From Bacteroidota bacterium (GTDB lineage: Bacteria > Bacteroidota > Bacteroidia > AKYH767-A > 2013-40CM-41-45), in NCBI GenBank assembly GCA_016711505.1, contig JADJSV010000018.1, forward strand, positions 62,001-126,000: a stretch of 64,000 bases of DNA, read 5' to 3'. The translations under genes were made by a program, and so were the position numbers. Below the pieces are notes generated by a model. That model searched no databases. It saw only the letters and a program-made list of their open reading frames with translations, and was not told where the DNA came from. Positions 1 through 9,040 of the stretch are shown piece after piece. Within the stretch, counting starts at the first letter, position 1. Each line of letters opens with the position of its first letter.

Positions 1-5
1 CTGTT

Positions 6-1526
6 TTATTTTGTCAGAACTATTTTTGTCAGGAAAAAATCGTCTTTGATTTTTCTTACAACAAACATTTCATTTTCGGGTCGACTGACAAACGAACTCC
101 AGGGTAGGAGCAGATCAACATTTTTCGGTCCGGTTTTGGGGATCAATATTTTTCTGGAAACCTTATCCTGACCAAGTTTAGTATAGATTACACCAGCTTC
201 ATCGAGTTTACCTGTTTTCAATGGTTTCATATCATCCGGCGACTTACTTATATTTTCAGGTAATTCATTATAAATAAAATATGTTTCATTATCACGACAA
301 AGTGAAGTAAACCCAATGAATTTAAAAGCATCGACTGAAGAATATTGTTGCTTCTTTATTTTATGAATTTCTGTAACATTAAAAGACGAATCCATGTCAA
401 CAGTAAATATGTTTCCCATATCATATTCCTTGCTAACAGTAATGCCATAAACTTTTTGAAGAATTTCAAGCCGGCTTTCAAAAAGGAATCGTTTTCCCTT
501 GTTTGTCAACGGTAGACAATCTGTTAAAAAGCAAGATCGTAACGAAAACCCTTCGGATTTTTCAAGAGTGTCTTTAGCTGTCTTGAATGGAACAACCCTT
601 TCGCTTACGAGTTTGTGGGTTTTCATATTCATTCTCAAAATATATATTCCTCTCGCAAGAAAATTCTGTTGCTCCAAAGAATATGGAGTTGCTAGTAAAA
701 CTGTTTCATCTGAATCATAATATAATTCAAATTCATTTATTAAAAATACATTCTTTTCTGCCGGAAGTTTCAGGTCAATTTTAAAAACACTATCGGTATT
801 GTTGGCATACACCTGAAGCTGCCATTGTACATTCCTCTTTCTTCTTCTGTCGCGGCTGACCAAATAAACATTGCCATCCACATCGTTACGAAGTGACCCA
901 TAATAGATCTTATCTGCTTCAAACTTAAATTCCTCCGTCGAAAGTATCTTTCCTGAATAACTGATCCGGTTAATTCTTAGTTTTAGAGAATCCTTTTCAA
1001 CATTATATGAATAAGATAAAATTTCGCTTTTGTCCTTATTCTCCGTTATATAAAACCGGCTGTATTTTTTTCTGTCAAACCCATACGAATCATCTATAAA
1101 TTTCGCTTCACCAAATTTTTTACCGTCGCTGCTGAATGTAATCATTTCCAGTTTCTCAGTAAATCGCCAATTCTGATAGAAAGAATAGAAAATTATAATC
1201 GTATCGTTCCTTACAAAATAATCTCTCAGATAATATTTTACTGAGTCTATTGGCGGCAGCGGTATGCGAACAGTACTTATTATTTTCAGTGAATCTGTAT
1301 CGTAAGTAGTCAGGTAATAATTGTTATCTTTTCCATTAAAAGTATAAAGGTTCTGTCCTTGAGAACCTATAATTTTAAAATTCTCGTCGTCAAAATTTTT
1401 TATTGGGGGGCCGGTAAAATAATTAACCTCCTGTGCATGGCTTATTGCAGAAGTCAAAAAAAACAACAGTAAAAAATAATATTTAATTCTATTTTTCTGC
1501 ATATCATTTAAAAATACTCTCTTCAT
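6..1526 (-). CDS. hypothetical secreted protein
   Basis: Function unknown. The 506-residue product starts with a basic N-terminus and a hydrophobic signal-peptide core ending SAISHAQ, so it is probably exported. The remainder alternates aromatic/aliphatic and charged residues (for example IIIFYSFY, GIYILRMN) in a way compatible with a beta-propeller, but I recognise no domain or catalytic motif. The Met at 1526 adds eight residues ahead of MQKNRIK; the second Met at 1502 gives a more standard signal peptide and may be the true start. The gene begins only about 10 bp beyond the permease terminator, so its promoter must overlap that hairpin or it relies on read-through. Confidence 0.75.
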   Translation of the reverse strand: MKRVFLNDMQKNRIKYYFLLLFFLTSAISHAQEVNYFTGPPIKNFDDENFKIIGSQGQNLYTFNGKDNNYYLTTYDTDSLKIISTVRIPLPPIDSVKYYLRDYFVRNDTIIIFYSFYQNWRFTEKLEMITFSSDGKKFGEAKFIDDSYGFDRKKYSRFYITENKDKSEILSYSYNVEKDSLKLRINRISYSGKILSTEEFKFEADKIYYGSLRNDVDGNVYLVSRDRRRKRNVQWQLQVYANNTDSVFKIDLKLPAEKNVFLINEFELYYDSDETVLLATPYSLEQQNFLARGIYILRMNMKTHKLVSERVVPFKTAKDTLEKSEGFSLRSCFLTDCLPLTNKGKRFLFESRLEILQKVYGITVSKEYDMGNIFTVDMDSSFNVTEIHKIKKQQYSSVDAFKFIGFTSLCRDNETYFIYNELPENISKSPDDMKPLKTGKLDEAGVIYTKLGQDKVSRKILIPKTGPKNVDLLLPWSSFVSRPENEMFVVRKIKDDFFLTKIVLTK

Positions 1527-1536
1527 TTATCCAAAT

Positions 1537-1566
1537 AAAAAAGCGGCACCCGAAGGAGCCGCTTTT
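1537..1566 (-). terminator. Rho-independent terminator of the permease gene
   Basis: Read on the minus strand, AAAAGCGGC pairs with GCCGCTTTT around a short TTCGG-centred loop and runs into a T tract. It lies 17 bp past the permease stop codon. Confidence 0.85.
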
Positions 1567-1582
1567 CAAAATGTATTTTTTA

Positions 1583-3031
1583 TCAAAACTTCGCATTCTT
1601 AGCCCCATACCAGAAATAAATTCCGACACCTACAGCCATCCATGCCATCAGTCGTAACCATGTATCAAATGGTAATGATGCCATCATAAATACACAGAAC
1701 AATACTCCTAAAATTGGAACCAATGGTACCATAGGAGTTTTAAATACCCGTGGTGCATCCGGTTGAGTTTTTCGTAAAACCAATACTCCAATACAAACGA
1801 GAACGAAAGCGAAGAGTGTTCCTATACTTGTCATCTCACCGACAACACGTGCAGGAATAAATGCAGCAAACAAACTAACGAATACTGCAAACAGTAAGTT
1901 TGATTTGTGAGGTGTTTTAAACTTCGGATGTATTCTACAGAATACAGGTGGAAGCAGACCGTCTTTCGACATAGAGAAGAACACACGGGATTGTCCTAGT
2001 AACATAACAAGTATCACAGAAGAATAACCCGCAAGAATAGCAAGTATGATCGCTTGCTTTAACCATTCATACGGAGTATGCTCAATGGCAACTGCAACCG
2101 GGGCAATTCCGTCTTGTCCCTGAAATTCTGTGTAATGCGCTAAACCTGTCATTACGTGTGCAAACAAAATATATAAGACCGTACATATTGCCAGCGAGAC
2201 TAAAATACCTATAGGCATATCCTTCTTCGGATTCTTTGCTTCCTGGGCAGCAGTAGAAACTGCATCAAAACCAATGTAAGCGAAGAAAATAATTCCGGCA
2301 GCCCTGACAATTCCACTCCATCCGAATTCACCGAAGTTGCCGGTGTTTGCAGGAATGTATGGTGTGTAGTTTGCAGTGTCAATATAATTCCATCCTAGTC
2401 CGATAAAGATCAGAACGACGGCAACTTTTAATCCTACGATCACGCCATTTATTCTTGACGACTCCTGAGTTCCTCTGACGAGGATCAAAGACATTAAAAC
2501 AACTATGAAAACTGCAGGCAGGTTCATAATTCCTGTAACGATCGATCCGTCGGCCATGGTGACTGAATCCCATGGCGACATGGTCATCTGTGGCGAGAGG
2601 TGAACATTATAGTGTTCGAAAAATTTTACAAGATACCTGGACCAACTAATGGAAACAGTAGCTGCTCCTACTGCATATTCAAGTACAAGATCCCATCCGA
2701 TGATCCATGCAATGAATCTTCCCATGGTTGCATAAGAGTACGTGTATGCAGATCCTGCAACGGGAATCATCGATGCGAACTCTGCATAACATAATCCTGC
2801 AAAGGCACATGCAACTGCTGCAATAACAAATGAAATCGTAACGGCCGGTCCGGCATTATGCGCTGCGGCACCACCGGTTATGCTGAAAAGTCCGGCGCCA
2901 ATGATGGCACCTATTCCCAACATAACTAATTGTGTTGGGCCTAGTGTTCTCTTGAGTGTGTGTTCTCCGGTTTCGTCTGCTTCTGCAAAAAGTACTGATA
3001 ACGACTTTTTGTTAAAGTGCTTTGATGCCAT
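1583..3031 (-). CDS. APC-family amino acid permease (cationic amino acid transporter type)
   Basis: Inner-membrane secondary transporter of the amino acid-polyamine-organocation superfamily (AA_permease_2). The N-terminal LGIGAIIGAGLF motif of TM1, the following GPAVTISFVIA and the CYAEFASMIPVAGSAYTY stretch are diagnostic, and 482 residues with about 12 hydrophobic segments is the usual length. The closest textbook group is the CAT/YfnA-like cationic amino acid transporters, but substrate cannot be read from sequence. It is monocistronic: a terminator follows it, and a 170-bp gap with a further hairpin precedes it. Confidence 0.9.
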   Translation of the reverse strand: MASKHFNKKSLSVLFAEADETGEHTLKRTLGPTQLVMLGIGAIIGAGLFSITGGAAAHNAGPAVTISFVIAAVACAFAGLCYAEFASMIPVAGSAYTYSYATMGRFIAWIIGWDLVLEYAVGAATVSISWSRYLVKFFEHYNVHLSPQMTMSPWDSVTMADGSIVTGIMNLPAVFIVVLMSLILVRGTQESSRINGVIVGLKVAVVLIFIGLGWNYIDTANYTPYIPANTGNFGEFGWSGIVRAAGIIFFAYIGFDAVSTAAQEAKNPKKDMPIGILVSLAICTVLYILFAHVMTGLAHYTEFQGQDGIAPVAVAIEHTPYEWLKQAIILAILAGYSSVILVMLLGQSRVFFSMSKDGLLPPVFCRIHPKFKTPHKSNLLFAVFVSLFAAFIPARVVGEMTSIGTLFAFVLVCIGVLVLRKTQPDAPRVFKTPMVPLVPILGVLFCVFMMASLPFDTWLRLMAWMAVGVGIYFWYGAKNAKF

Positions 3032-3069
3032 AGTGAGTGGTTAATTCTGTGAGGTTGCAATGTATATAA

Positions 3070-3115
3070 AAACGGATTAGGATTCAAGGATTCAAGGATT
3101 TTAGGATTAGGGGAC
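3070..3115. repeat. short degenerate GGATT/AAGGATT tandem run
   Basis: About 45 bp of imperfect tandem copies of AAGGATTC/TAGGATT in the leader upstream of the permease. It is low-complexity and no function is evident. Confidence 0.5.
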
Positions 3116-3149
3116 TGGAATAATGGATTATAGGAATTGGCAGAAAATT

Positions 3150-3185
3150 AAAAGACCTCCCGAAATATTTCGGGAGGTCTTTTTT
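3150..3185 (-). terminator. strong terminator ending the TonB/TPR operon
   Basis: AAAAGACCTCCCGAAA pairs perfectly with TTTCGGGAGGTCTTTT around a 3-nt loop, with T/A tracts on both sides. It lies 21 bp past the stop codon of the TPR gene. It could work on both strands, but only the minus strand has a gene reading into it. Confidence 0.9.
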
Positions 3186-3205
3186 TACTTAAATTAATTT
3201 ATATT

Positions 3206-4114
3206 TTATTTGCCTTTCGGTAGTTTGCCGTCAATCTGATCGATCTGGATCTGGATCTTTTTCTTCTCTTCCGGTTCGGCGATCAGATCCAGTTTTTTTC
3301 TCAGATAAAATTTCGCCCGTTCATTATCCTTTCTTATAAGTAAATAATACGATGCCATATAACTGTAAGCTCTAATAAGACCGCTTTGATACTTGGAAAT
3401 GTTAACAGAGTCCGAATCTGCAATTTGAATATACTTATCATAGAATGGTTTTGCCAGACTATCTTTTCCTGTACTGTCGATGTTACTGCTAACATCTGCT
3501 CTCCACAACCACCCACCGGCATATGTTGGAGTTATTTCATTTACTTTCATAAATGCTGAATCAGCAGAATGATATTGTCCAATGAAATAATTTGCTCGAC
3601 CCAACAAGTAATAATCGGCAACTTTTATATCTTTTCCCAATGTAATTTTTTGCTGCATATACAAAATTGCATTAGGATAGTTTTTTAATTTGAACCAGGC
3701 ATTTGAAATTTCTGAAAGCAGGTCGGCGCGAGTTGGGTCTAATGCATAAGCCTTCAACAACTGTTCAATTCCCAGAGAATCTTTGTCTGTTTTTATAAGC
3801 AACTTACCATAGAATTCAAAATCCTGAATAATCCGTTTATCTGCCGGAACAATGCGGAACAAATGTTCCATAACAGCAATGCCTTCAGGATATTTATCGG
3901 CTTCATAATTACTATAAGCTTGAATACGCAACATTTTAATATTGTTGGAATCGCATCGTTGAGATACTAAAGCAAGTTCATCCAATGCTTCCTGGTAGCT
4001 TTTCGAAGCGTATAAAAGTGAGGCATAAAAAATTCTTGCGCTGCAATTGTTCTTTGAAAGATCTAAATATTTCTTTGCCGCTTCTTTTGCTTTTGCAAGT
4101 TTGCCTTGTTTCAA
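3206..4114 (-). CDS. TPR protein, C-terminal part of a frameshifted gene
   Basis: This ORF is the downstream part of a single tetratricopeptide-repeat gene that begins at 4902. Its first in-frame Met (MKQGKLAKAKEAA) falls in the middle of a TPR helix, so it is not a natural start. Restoring one base near 4155/4156 gives a continuous reading (IKLD-S-AYAPAYSAVAYAYLKQGKLA) across the junction, for a product of about 565 residues. TPR helices continue to about residue 230, followed by a charged tail. It is the last gene of the exbB-exbD-exbD-tonB-PBP operon and probably a periplasmic scaffold of that system. Confidence 0.8.
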   Translation of the reverse strand: MKQGKLAKAKEAAKKYLDLSKNNCSARIFYASLLYASKSYQEALDELALVSQRCDSNNIKMLRIQAYSNYEADKYPEGIAVMEHLFRIVPADKRIIQDFEFYGKLLIKTDKDSLGIEQLLKAYALDPTRADLLSEISNAWFKLKNYPNAILYMQQKITLGKDIKVADYYLLGRANYFIGQYHSADSAFMKVNEITPTYAGGWLWRADVSSNIDSTGKDSLAKPFYDKYIQIADSDSVNISKYQSGLIRAYSYMASYYLLIRKDNERAKFYLRKKLDLIAEPEEKKKIQIQIDQIDGKLPKGK

Positions 4115-4902
4115 ATAAGCATATGCAACAGCGCTATAAGCAGGTGCATAGGCAGATCTAATTTGATTGCTCTTTCAAATTCTTCTGCGGCTGCATCGTA
4201 ATTTGTAGAATTGTAATACAACCGACCTTTACTTACAATTGCACGCGCTGATTTTGGATCAAGCTCCTGAGCTTTGTTAAAATACTCTGCTGCAAGTGTT
4301 GCATTCGATAGATTTCCATAGATCTCACCATAAAGAATGTTTACTTCTACGTTTTTAGGATCAATGGCATTTGCCTTATCTAATAACAATTTAGCTTTAT
4401 CCAGATCTTTGTTTTCATAATGAATATAAGCCTCAGCTGCTTCAATTAAAATCAATGGGTCTTTCGCAGGTGCTGTCGCAACGGCCTCATCCAATAATTT
4501 AACAGCAGATGCAACATTCGCTACTGCATCTTCATTACGATTTTTTAGTTCCGGATTATTACCATCTTTTGCGAGAGACGCTTTTGCTTCACGGACATTT
4601 ATCGCATCCATTAACAATTTTGCTGTACCGATCTTTATCAAAGCATTATTCGCATCGATCGTTTTTCCTTTTTCAAAAACTATTCTTGCAGAATCAGCAT
4701 TTTCATCAGACAAGAGATTATCCCCAAAAAAGTAATACAGATTTGCATCTGTAGGCTTCGCAGAAATAAGCTGTTTATACATTGCCGACGACTCCTCATA
4801 TTGTTCGTTCTCCGTCAGCTTTCTTGCTTCCTGAATTGATTGTGCTGATGCATTTAATGCACCCAGAATAATCAGACTGAAATATATTATTGTTTTTTTC
4901 AT
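4111..4902 (-). CDS. TPR protein, N-terminal part of a frameshifted gene
   Basis: A signal peptide (MKKTIIYFSLIILGALNASA) is followed by repeated 34-residue TPR units (YEESSAMYKQL, NADSARIVFEKGK, LAAEYFNKAQELDPKSA). The last in-frame residues (LPMHLLIALLHMLI) are frameshifted nonsense that replaces the next TPR helix. The plus strand reads ggcagatctaat where ggcagaatctaat would keep frame. The predicted role is a periplasmic protein-interaction scaffold. It starts 8 bp after the PBP-like lipoprotein gene and belongs to the TonB operon. Whether the indel is real cannot be decided here. Confidence 0.85.
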   Translation of the reverse strand: MKKTIIYFSLIILGALNASAQSIQEARKLTENEQYEESSAMYKQLISAKPTDANLYYFFGDNLLSDENADSARIVFEKGKTIDANNALIKIGTAKLLMDAINVREAKASLAKDGNNPELKNRNEDAVANVASAVKLLDEAVATAPAKDPLILIEAAEAYIHYENKDLDKAKLLLDKANAIDPKNVEVNILYGEIYGNLSNATLAAEYFNKAQELDPKSARAIVSKGRLYYNSTNYDAAAEEFERAIKLDLPMHLLIALLHMLI

Positions 4903-4910
4903 AATTCGAT

Positions 4911-5861
4911 TTAATTAACCTGAATGATCCTTACCGGCATTGTTGCCGGAAGTAGTCCCATCATCCGAATCATCCTTTGGCCTTTATCTCCTGCGACAAA
5001 GGAAGCAAAGCCTGTGCCAAGTCCACTCCGGCCCTCGATATTGACGATCATAATGTCTCTGATCAATGGATAGCTTTTCAACGCAATATACGCTTGAAAT
5101 GGCTTATAATAGTCTAATTGAACACCTGCGGAGTCCATCTGGGAAATTCCCATTACTTTGATTTTATCGAGAAAAGAAGTTGTAGTTGAGTCATCAGAAT
5201 CGCTGATCCAGTTCACTCCGATCACTCCAATGGCACCTTTTGTTTTGCTTACATACTCAACAACAGCAGCACTGGAGTTGGTTGCATAACTGTTTTTGGG
5301 AAAAGATTTGTCGCCCAGAAATTTTTCTTTTAAGTATCGTGCATTAGCAGAACCGTTCTTGTCGAAGACAACAAGTATGCTGTCTTTGATTCCGGTAACG
5401 GAAAGATCTTTCCAGGTACTGTATTTCCCCTGCAAAATTGATTGCAGCTGATCTGTTGTAAGAAGCGTATCCGGATTTTCCGGATTAACGATCAATGCAA
5501 CTCCATCAGATGCTATTCTCAAATTACGTGGAACGATCGTTCTAACTTCAAAATCCTTTCGCTCGGCATCATTCAGGTCGCGCGCAGTAATTGCAATCCG
5601 AACGGTGTCGTTATTCATCAATTGCTTGAATAATTCCTCTTCGGGTAAATACCGGACATTGATCTTTGCCTTTACATAAATTTCCTGAAATGTGTCTATC
5701 TGAACCTGAATCAAAGGCTCATAGGATTCATCGGCAAGTATCAGGATTTCTCCGCTGGTGGGAGTATCGGTATAGGGTGCGTGTTTAGCACCATCGTTAC
5801 TACATGAAAAAAAAAATGCGACGACCGTAAAAAGTGAGAGTACTCTTGCTTTTATTTTCAT
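4911..5861 (-). CDS. PstS-like substrate-binding lipoprotein (PBP_like_2)
   Basis: A lipoprotein signal ends at FFFSC with Cys20 as the likely lipidated residue, followed by a periplasmic-binding-protein fold related to phosphate-binding PstS (PBP_like_2 type). Typical stretches are GEILILADESYEPL near the mature N-terminus, VALIVNPENPDTLL with TDQLQSILQGKYSTW, and NSSAAVVEYVSKTKGAIGVIG. No phosphate permease or ATPase is nearby. Its place between tonB and a TPR gene suggests a ligand-sensing or scaffolding part of the TonB system rather than an ABC transporter component; that is inference. Confidence 0.85.
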   Translation of the reverse strand: MKIKARVLSLFTVVAFFFSCSNDGAKHAPYTDTPTSGEILILADESYEPLIQVQIDTFQEIYVKAKINVRYLPEEELFKQLMNNDTVRIAITARDLNDAERKDFEVRTIVPRNLRIASDGVALIVNPENPDTLLTTDQLQSILQGKYSTWKDLSVTGIKDSILVVFDKNGSANARYLKEKFLGDKSFPKNSYATNSSAAVVEYVSKTKGAIGVIGVNWISDSDDSTTTSFLDKIKVMGISQMDSAGVQLDYYKPFQAYIALKSYPLIRDIMIVNIEGRSGLGTGFASFVAGDKGQRMIRMMGLLPATMPVRIIQVN

Positions 5862-5864
5862 CGG

Positions 5865-6068
5865 TCAATTCTTTTTGGTGCGCAGTAATTTAAATGTTCT
5901 GTATCCGGCATATAAAATTAAAACACCGCTTGCAATTTTCCTATTCTGATCAGGAACTGACGGAAGTTTCCAGAAAAACAATGCAATACCGCCGAATGCA
6001 TATGCAAGGATCATAAAAATATTCAGTATAAAAGAAACTCGTTCAGCAGCCGTTCTTCGTACAGGCAT
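5865..6068 (-). CDS. small two-helix membrane protein
   Basis: This is a 67-residue protein with two hydrophobic segments (roughly residues 12-32 and 44-58) separated by a short polar loop containing VPDQNRK. It lies 3 bp upstream of the PBP-like lipoprotein gene and 11 bp downstream of tonB, so it is translated as part of that operon. The family is unknown to me; its small size and fixed place suggest an accessory of the TonB complex. Confidence 0.7.
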   Translation of the reverse strand: MPVRRTAAERVSFILNIFMILAYAFGGIALFFWKLPSVPDQNRKIASGVLILYAGYRTFKLLRTKKN

Positions 6069-6079
6069 TTGGCTTGGTA

Positions 6080-6874
6080 TTACTTTAAGTTAAATACAAC
6101 CGGCAGATTGTATTGTACCAATACGCTTCTTCCGTTCTGACGTCCCGGTTTCCACTCAGGCATATTCTTTACAACACGAAGAGCTTCCTCGTCACAGCCT
6201 CCGCCAATACCGCGCAATACTTTTGCCCCGGTAACCTTGCCATCTTTATCTACGACAAATGTTACATATACGCGGCCTTGAATATTGTTTTCTTTCGCAA
6301 TGGTTGGATATTTAATGTTCTTGCTTAAATACTCCATCAGTTTATCTTCTCCACCCGGAAATGATGGTGGCTCTTCAACAAACTGAAAAATTTTCCCTTC
6401 ATCAGGATCTCCTACAATTGGATCTTCCGGAATATCTACAATGTCTTCTCCCTCTTGGGTTACTGTACTAACCTGAACTTCTTTTACTTCATCCTGTGTT
6501 GGCGGTGGTTCTACAACCTCTTCGTCTTTTACAACTTTTGGCGGAGTGAATTTTATTGTTTGCTGAACCGGTGGCGGAGGAATTACCGGTGGCGGCGGTG
6601 GAGTAGATTTGTCAATCGGTGGTGGTTCTGCAAGAGTAATCGATTCTGTGATCGCTGTTTCTCTTGTAACAACAACCTTGTTGATGTAAGCTACGATCAT
6701 AGGTATCGCAATTGCCAGTCCAAGACCGGTAATAGATGCTATCATCGCAATGATAATGCGTTTCTGGTATTTCTGACGTAAAACATAACCGCCATATTCT
6801 TTGTTGCGGCCTTCAAACACCAGCTCATTCCTTTCGGGACTTACTGCACTCGACCAGTCAAATGATACTTTCAT
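6080..6874 (-). CDS. tonB: energy transducer TonB
   Basis: Couples the inner-membrane proton gradient, via ExbB/ExbD, to outer-membrane TonB-dependent receptors. The 264 residues show the Bacteroidota N-terminus (ERNELVFEGRNKEYGGYVLR), one transmembrane helix at about 43-67, a periplasm-spanning proline-rich linker (about 85-115, TPPPPPVIPPPPVQQ) and a C-terminal TonB_C domain from about 175 (FPGGEDKLMEYLSKNIKYP, GRVYVTFVVDKDGKVTGAKV, MPEWKPGRQNGR). It follows two exbD genes with 10-bp spacing. A second TonB_C protein of different build lies at 63.2 kb. Confidence 0.93.
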   Translation of the reverse strand: MKVSFDWSSAVSPERNELVFEGRNKEYGGYVLRQKYQKRIIIAMIASITGLGLAIAIPMIVAYINKVVVTRETAITESITLAEPPPIDKSTPPPPPVIPPPPVQQTIKFTPPKVVKDEEVVEPPPTQDEVKEVQVSTVTQEGEDIVDIPEDPIVGDPDEGKIFQFVEEPPSFPGGEDKLMEYLSKNIKYPTIAKENNIQGRVYVTFVVDKDGKVTGAKVLRGIGGGCDEEALRVVKNMPEWKPGRQNGRSVLVQYNLPVVFNLK

Positions 6875-6884
6875 CCTTACTAAT

Positions 6885-7529
6885 TTATTTAGTGTTTTTA
6901 ACCAGTTCCTTTTCTGACTCTGACAGATCTACAATTGCATAACGTGCTACGTTACAGATCAACATTTCATCTAAGATGTCTACCAGATTATTATATTTTG
7001 ATGTCTCATCAGGTTTGATAAGAACGATCAATCCTTTTTTCTCAGCATTTTTTACTGCTGCTTTGTGTGCTTTAATTACATCTTCTTTGTCTTCGATCAA
7101 TCCGCGTTTTACTGAATCTTCAACCGCTTTAACCTGATTGTTCACAAGAGCATTTTTCTCAAGCAATATTTTATGAATACTGTTTTCTCCTGTTTGAGAA
7201 AACGTTGCCATACTTGTTACCGGTGGTTTCTCCGGGTCTTCCTGACCGAAATACCAGATCACTTTATTGTCAGCTGTAAGAATTACTGACATCGTCTGTG
7301 ATGCCGGAACTTTTGTTCTGTCTTCATCCTTAACCTCGTCTTTCACCGGCATGGTAATGTCCATGGTCTTCGGTTTAGAGAACGTTGTTGTCATGATAAA
7401 GAATGTAAGCAGAAGAAAGGCAAGATCAACCATCGGAGTCATGTCAACGTGAGTTGACGACTTCTTTGCACGGACCTTTTTATGTTTGCCTCCTTTGTCG
7501 GAGCTTTCTTGTTGTTGTACTTCTGACAT
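6885..7529 (-). CDS. exbD: ExbD/TolR biopolymer transport protein (first copy)
   Basis: Single-pass proton-channel subunit of the TonB motor. The one TM helix contains the essential aspartate in MTPMVDLAFLLLTFFIMTT (Asp35), followed by a periplasmic domain ending AIVDLSESEKELVKNTK. At 214 residues it is longer than classical ExbD (about 140) because of a charged helical insertion (about residues 125-155, KAVEDSVKRGLIEDKEDV). A near-paralogue without this insertion lies alone at 39.3 kb. It sits between exbD-2 and tonB with short gaps. Confidence 0.92.
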   Translation of the reverse strand: MSEVQQQESSDKGGKHKKVRAKKSSTHVDMTPMVDLAFLLLTFFIMTTTFSKPKTMDITMPVKDEVKDEDRTKVPASQTMSVILTADNKVIWYFGQEDPEKPPVTSMATFSQTGENSIHKILLEKNALVNNQVKAVEDSVKRGLIEDKEDVIKAHKAAVKNAEKKGLIVLIKPDETSKYNNLVDILDEMLICNVARYAIVDLSESEKELVKNTK

Positions 7530-7554
7530 TTTACTTCTTGACTAAAACCGTTAT

Positions 7555-8169
7555 TTACTTTGCCGCTTCCGGAGCACCTTCCAAATTGGTGATGAGCGCG
7601 AATCGGTTTGCTTTATTATCCTGTAAAATTGAAATTACTCTTTTGATCGTTGGAATATCTGCTTCACGGTCACCTTTAATTGCCAGGCTGAATCTTGGAG
7701 CTGCTTTACGAGCTGAGTTTACCCAGATAGCTAATTCATTGTTCGTGGAATCAATCGGAATACCTTTTGTTTCTGCATTCAATACTTTTCGCTCTTCTGA
7801 TTCAGCATTCAAATATTTCTTCAAATCTTTCATTGGCATTCCTATTGAAGAAAGCACTGAAAACCGCTTTTTTTCGTTTTCGTCGAAAGTCATATTAAAG
7901 TGACTTCCCAGACGATCCAGAATATCTCTTCTTATCTGCTGACCTTCAACATTGAAAAACACCCGGCCTTTACCATCTATTGTAAGCATTAACACACCTT
8001 TATCGGGTAGTGGAATCTGGCTCACTGAAGATGGCTGGTCAACGATCACCGGTTCATCGGGGCGAAACTTCGTTGTTAACATAAAGAATGTAACAAGAAG
8101 GAAGGCCAGATCAACCATCGGCGTCATGTCCAGTGAAGGACTCTTTTTGGCTATTTTTATTTTTGGCAT
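7555..8169 (-). CDS. exbD: ExbD/TolR biopolymer transport protein (second copy)
   Basis: The second ExbD of the operon has 204 residues. The short cytoplasmic N-terminus KIKIAKKSPSLD leads into MTPMVDLAFLLVTFFMLTT with the channel Asp20. The periplasmic part differs from the first copy, with the insertion DMTFDENEKKRFSVLSS-like region and a conserved end (ISILQDNKANRFALITN). Two unequal ExbDs behind one ExbB is a standard Bacteroidota arrangement, and they probably form the heteromeric periplasmic dimer of the motor. Confidence 0.92.
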   Translation of the reverse strand: MPKIKIAKKSPSLDMTPMVDLAFLLVTFFMLTTKFRPDEPVIVDQPSSVSQIPLPDKGVLMLTIDGKGRVFFNVEGQQIRRDILDRLGSHFNMTFDENEKKRFSVLSSIGMPMKDLKKYLNAESEERKVLNAETKGIPIDSTNNELAIWVNSARKAAPRFSLAIKGDREADIPTIKRVISILQDNKANRFALITNLEGAPEAAK

Positions 8170-8224
8170 CGGTAACTTAAAATGATGAGTCGTTTACTTT
8201 TCGAATTCCATAAAGGAAACCGAA

Positions 8225-9040
8225 TTAGTTTCTGTTACGCGCAGCGAATGATTGAACGATACTGTAACCTGCTTCGTCGATACCATAAGTGATGTTATCG
8301 ATCTTGCTTGTAAATAAGTTATAGAATACGATAGCGGTTGCAGAAGACAATACCCCAAGAGCTGTGTTGATCAGGGCTTCAGAGATACCTGTTGAAAGAG
8401 CTACTGCATCCGGAGCACCTGCTGTTGCAAGAGCCTGGAAGGCCTTGATCATACCCATTACCGTTCCAAGTAGTCCAAGCAGGGTTGCGATCGAAGCGAT
8501 CGTAGAAATGATAACAAGATTTTTTGAAAGCATTGGCAACTCAAGAGTTGTTGCTTCTTCAAGTTCCTTCTGGATAGCAAGGATCTTACGTTCTTTATCA
8601 AGTTCTTTATCTGTTTCCATCATGCGGTAAGCATCGATACCTGCAGATACAACATTGGCAATAGAACCACGTTGCTTTGCGCATTCTGCTTTCGCTGCAT
8701 TCAGATCGCCATTCGCCATTGCTGAACGAACTTTTGAAATGAACACATCGATACGTCCTGTGCCTTTTGATTTACCAATGGTAATGAAACGCTCGATTGC
8801 AAATGTGATACATGTCAGGAAGCAACAGATCAATACAGGTACAAGGACTCCGCCTTTGTACATTGTTGCTAAAAGATTTCCGTTCAATGGGCCCTTTTCA
8901 GTATCACCGCCTTCAAATCCGGCAGGATTACCCATGACAAATTTCCAAATCAAAAATCCGATTAAGAGTGAAATTGGAATTACAAGAATCGAAAATAAGG
9001 CTTGAACGCCATTTCCACCTTTAGATGCTGTGTTGCTCAT
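8225..9040 (-). CDS. exbB: MotA/TolQ/ExbB proton channel protein
   Basis: Multi-pass stator subunit that forms the pentameric channel around ExbD. There are 271 residues with hydrophobic segments at about 16-36, 60-82, 168-200 and 212-240. The MotA_ExbB core shows in LLGTVMGMIKAFQAL and GISEALINTALGVLSSATAIVFYNLF. The first extra segment near the N-terminus is common in Bacteroidota homologues. It is the promoter-proximal gene of the seven-gene TonB cluster, preceded by 363 bp without a gene. Confidence 0.93.
   Translation of the reverse strand: MSNTASKGGNGVQALFSILVIPISLLIGFLIWKFVMGNPAGFEGGDTEKGPLNGNLLATMYKGGVLVPVLICCFLTCITFAIERFITIGKSKGTGRIDVFISKVRSAMANGDLNAAKAECAKQRGSIANVVSAGIDAYRMMETDKELDKERKILAIQKELEEATTLELPMLSKNLVIISTIASIATLLGLLGTVMGMIKAFQALATAGAPDAVALSTGISEALINTALGVLSSATAIVFYNLFTSKIDNITYGIDEAGYSIVQSFAARNRN

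Noticed and set aside
4911..5861. Phosphate ABC transporter (pst) locus
   Set aside because: Only the binding-protein-like gene is present; no pstC, pstA, pstB or phoU, and it is embedded in a TonB operon.
6455..6781. 108-codon plus-strand ORF inside tonB
   Set aside because: A shadow of the proline-rich linker of tonB on the other strand (Trp/Arg/Asn-rich).
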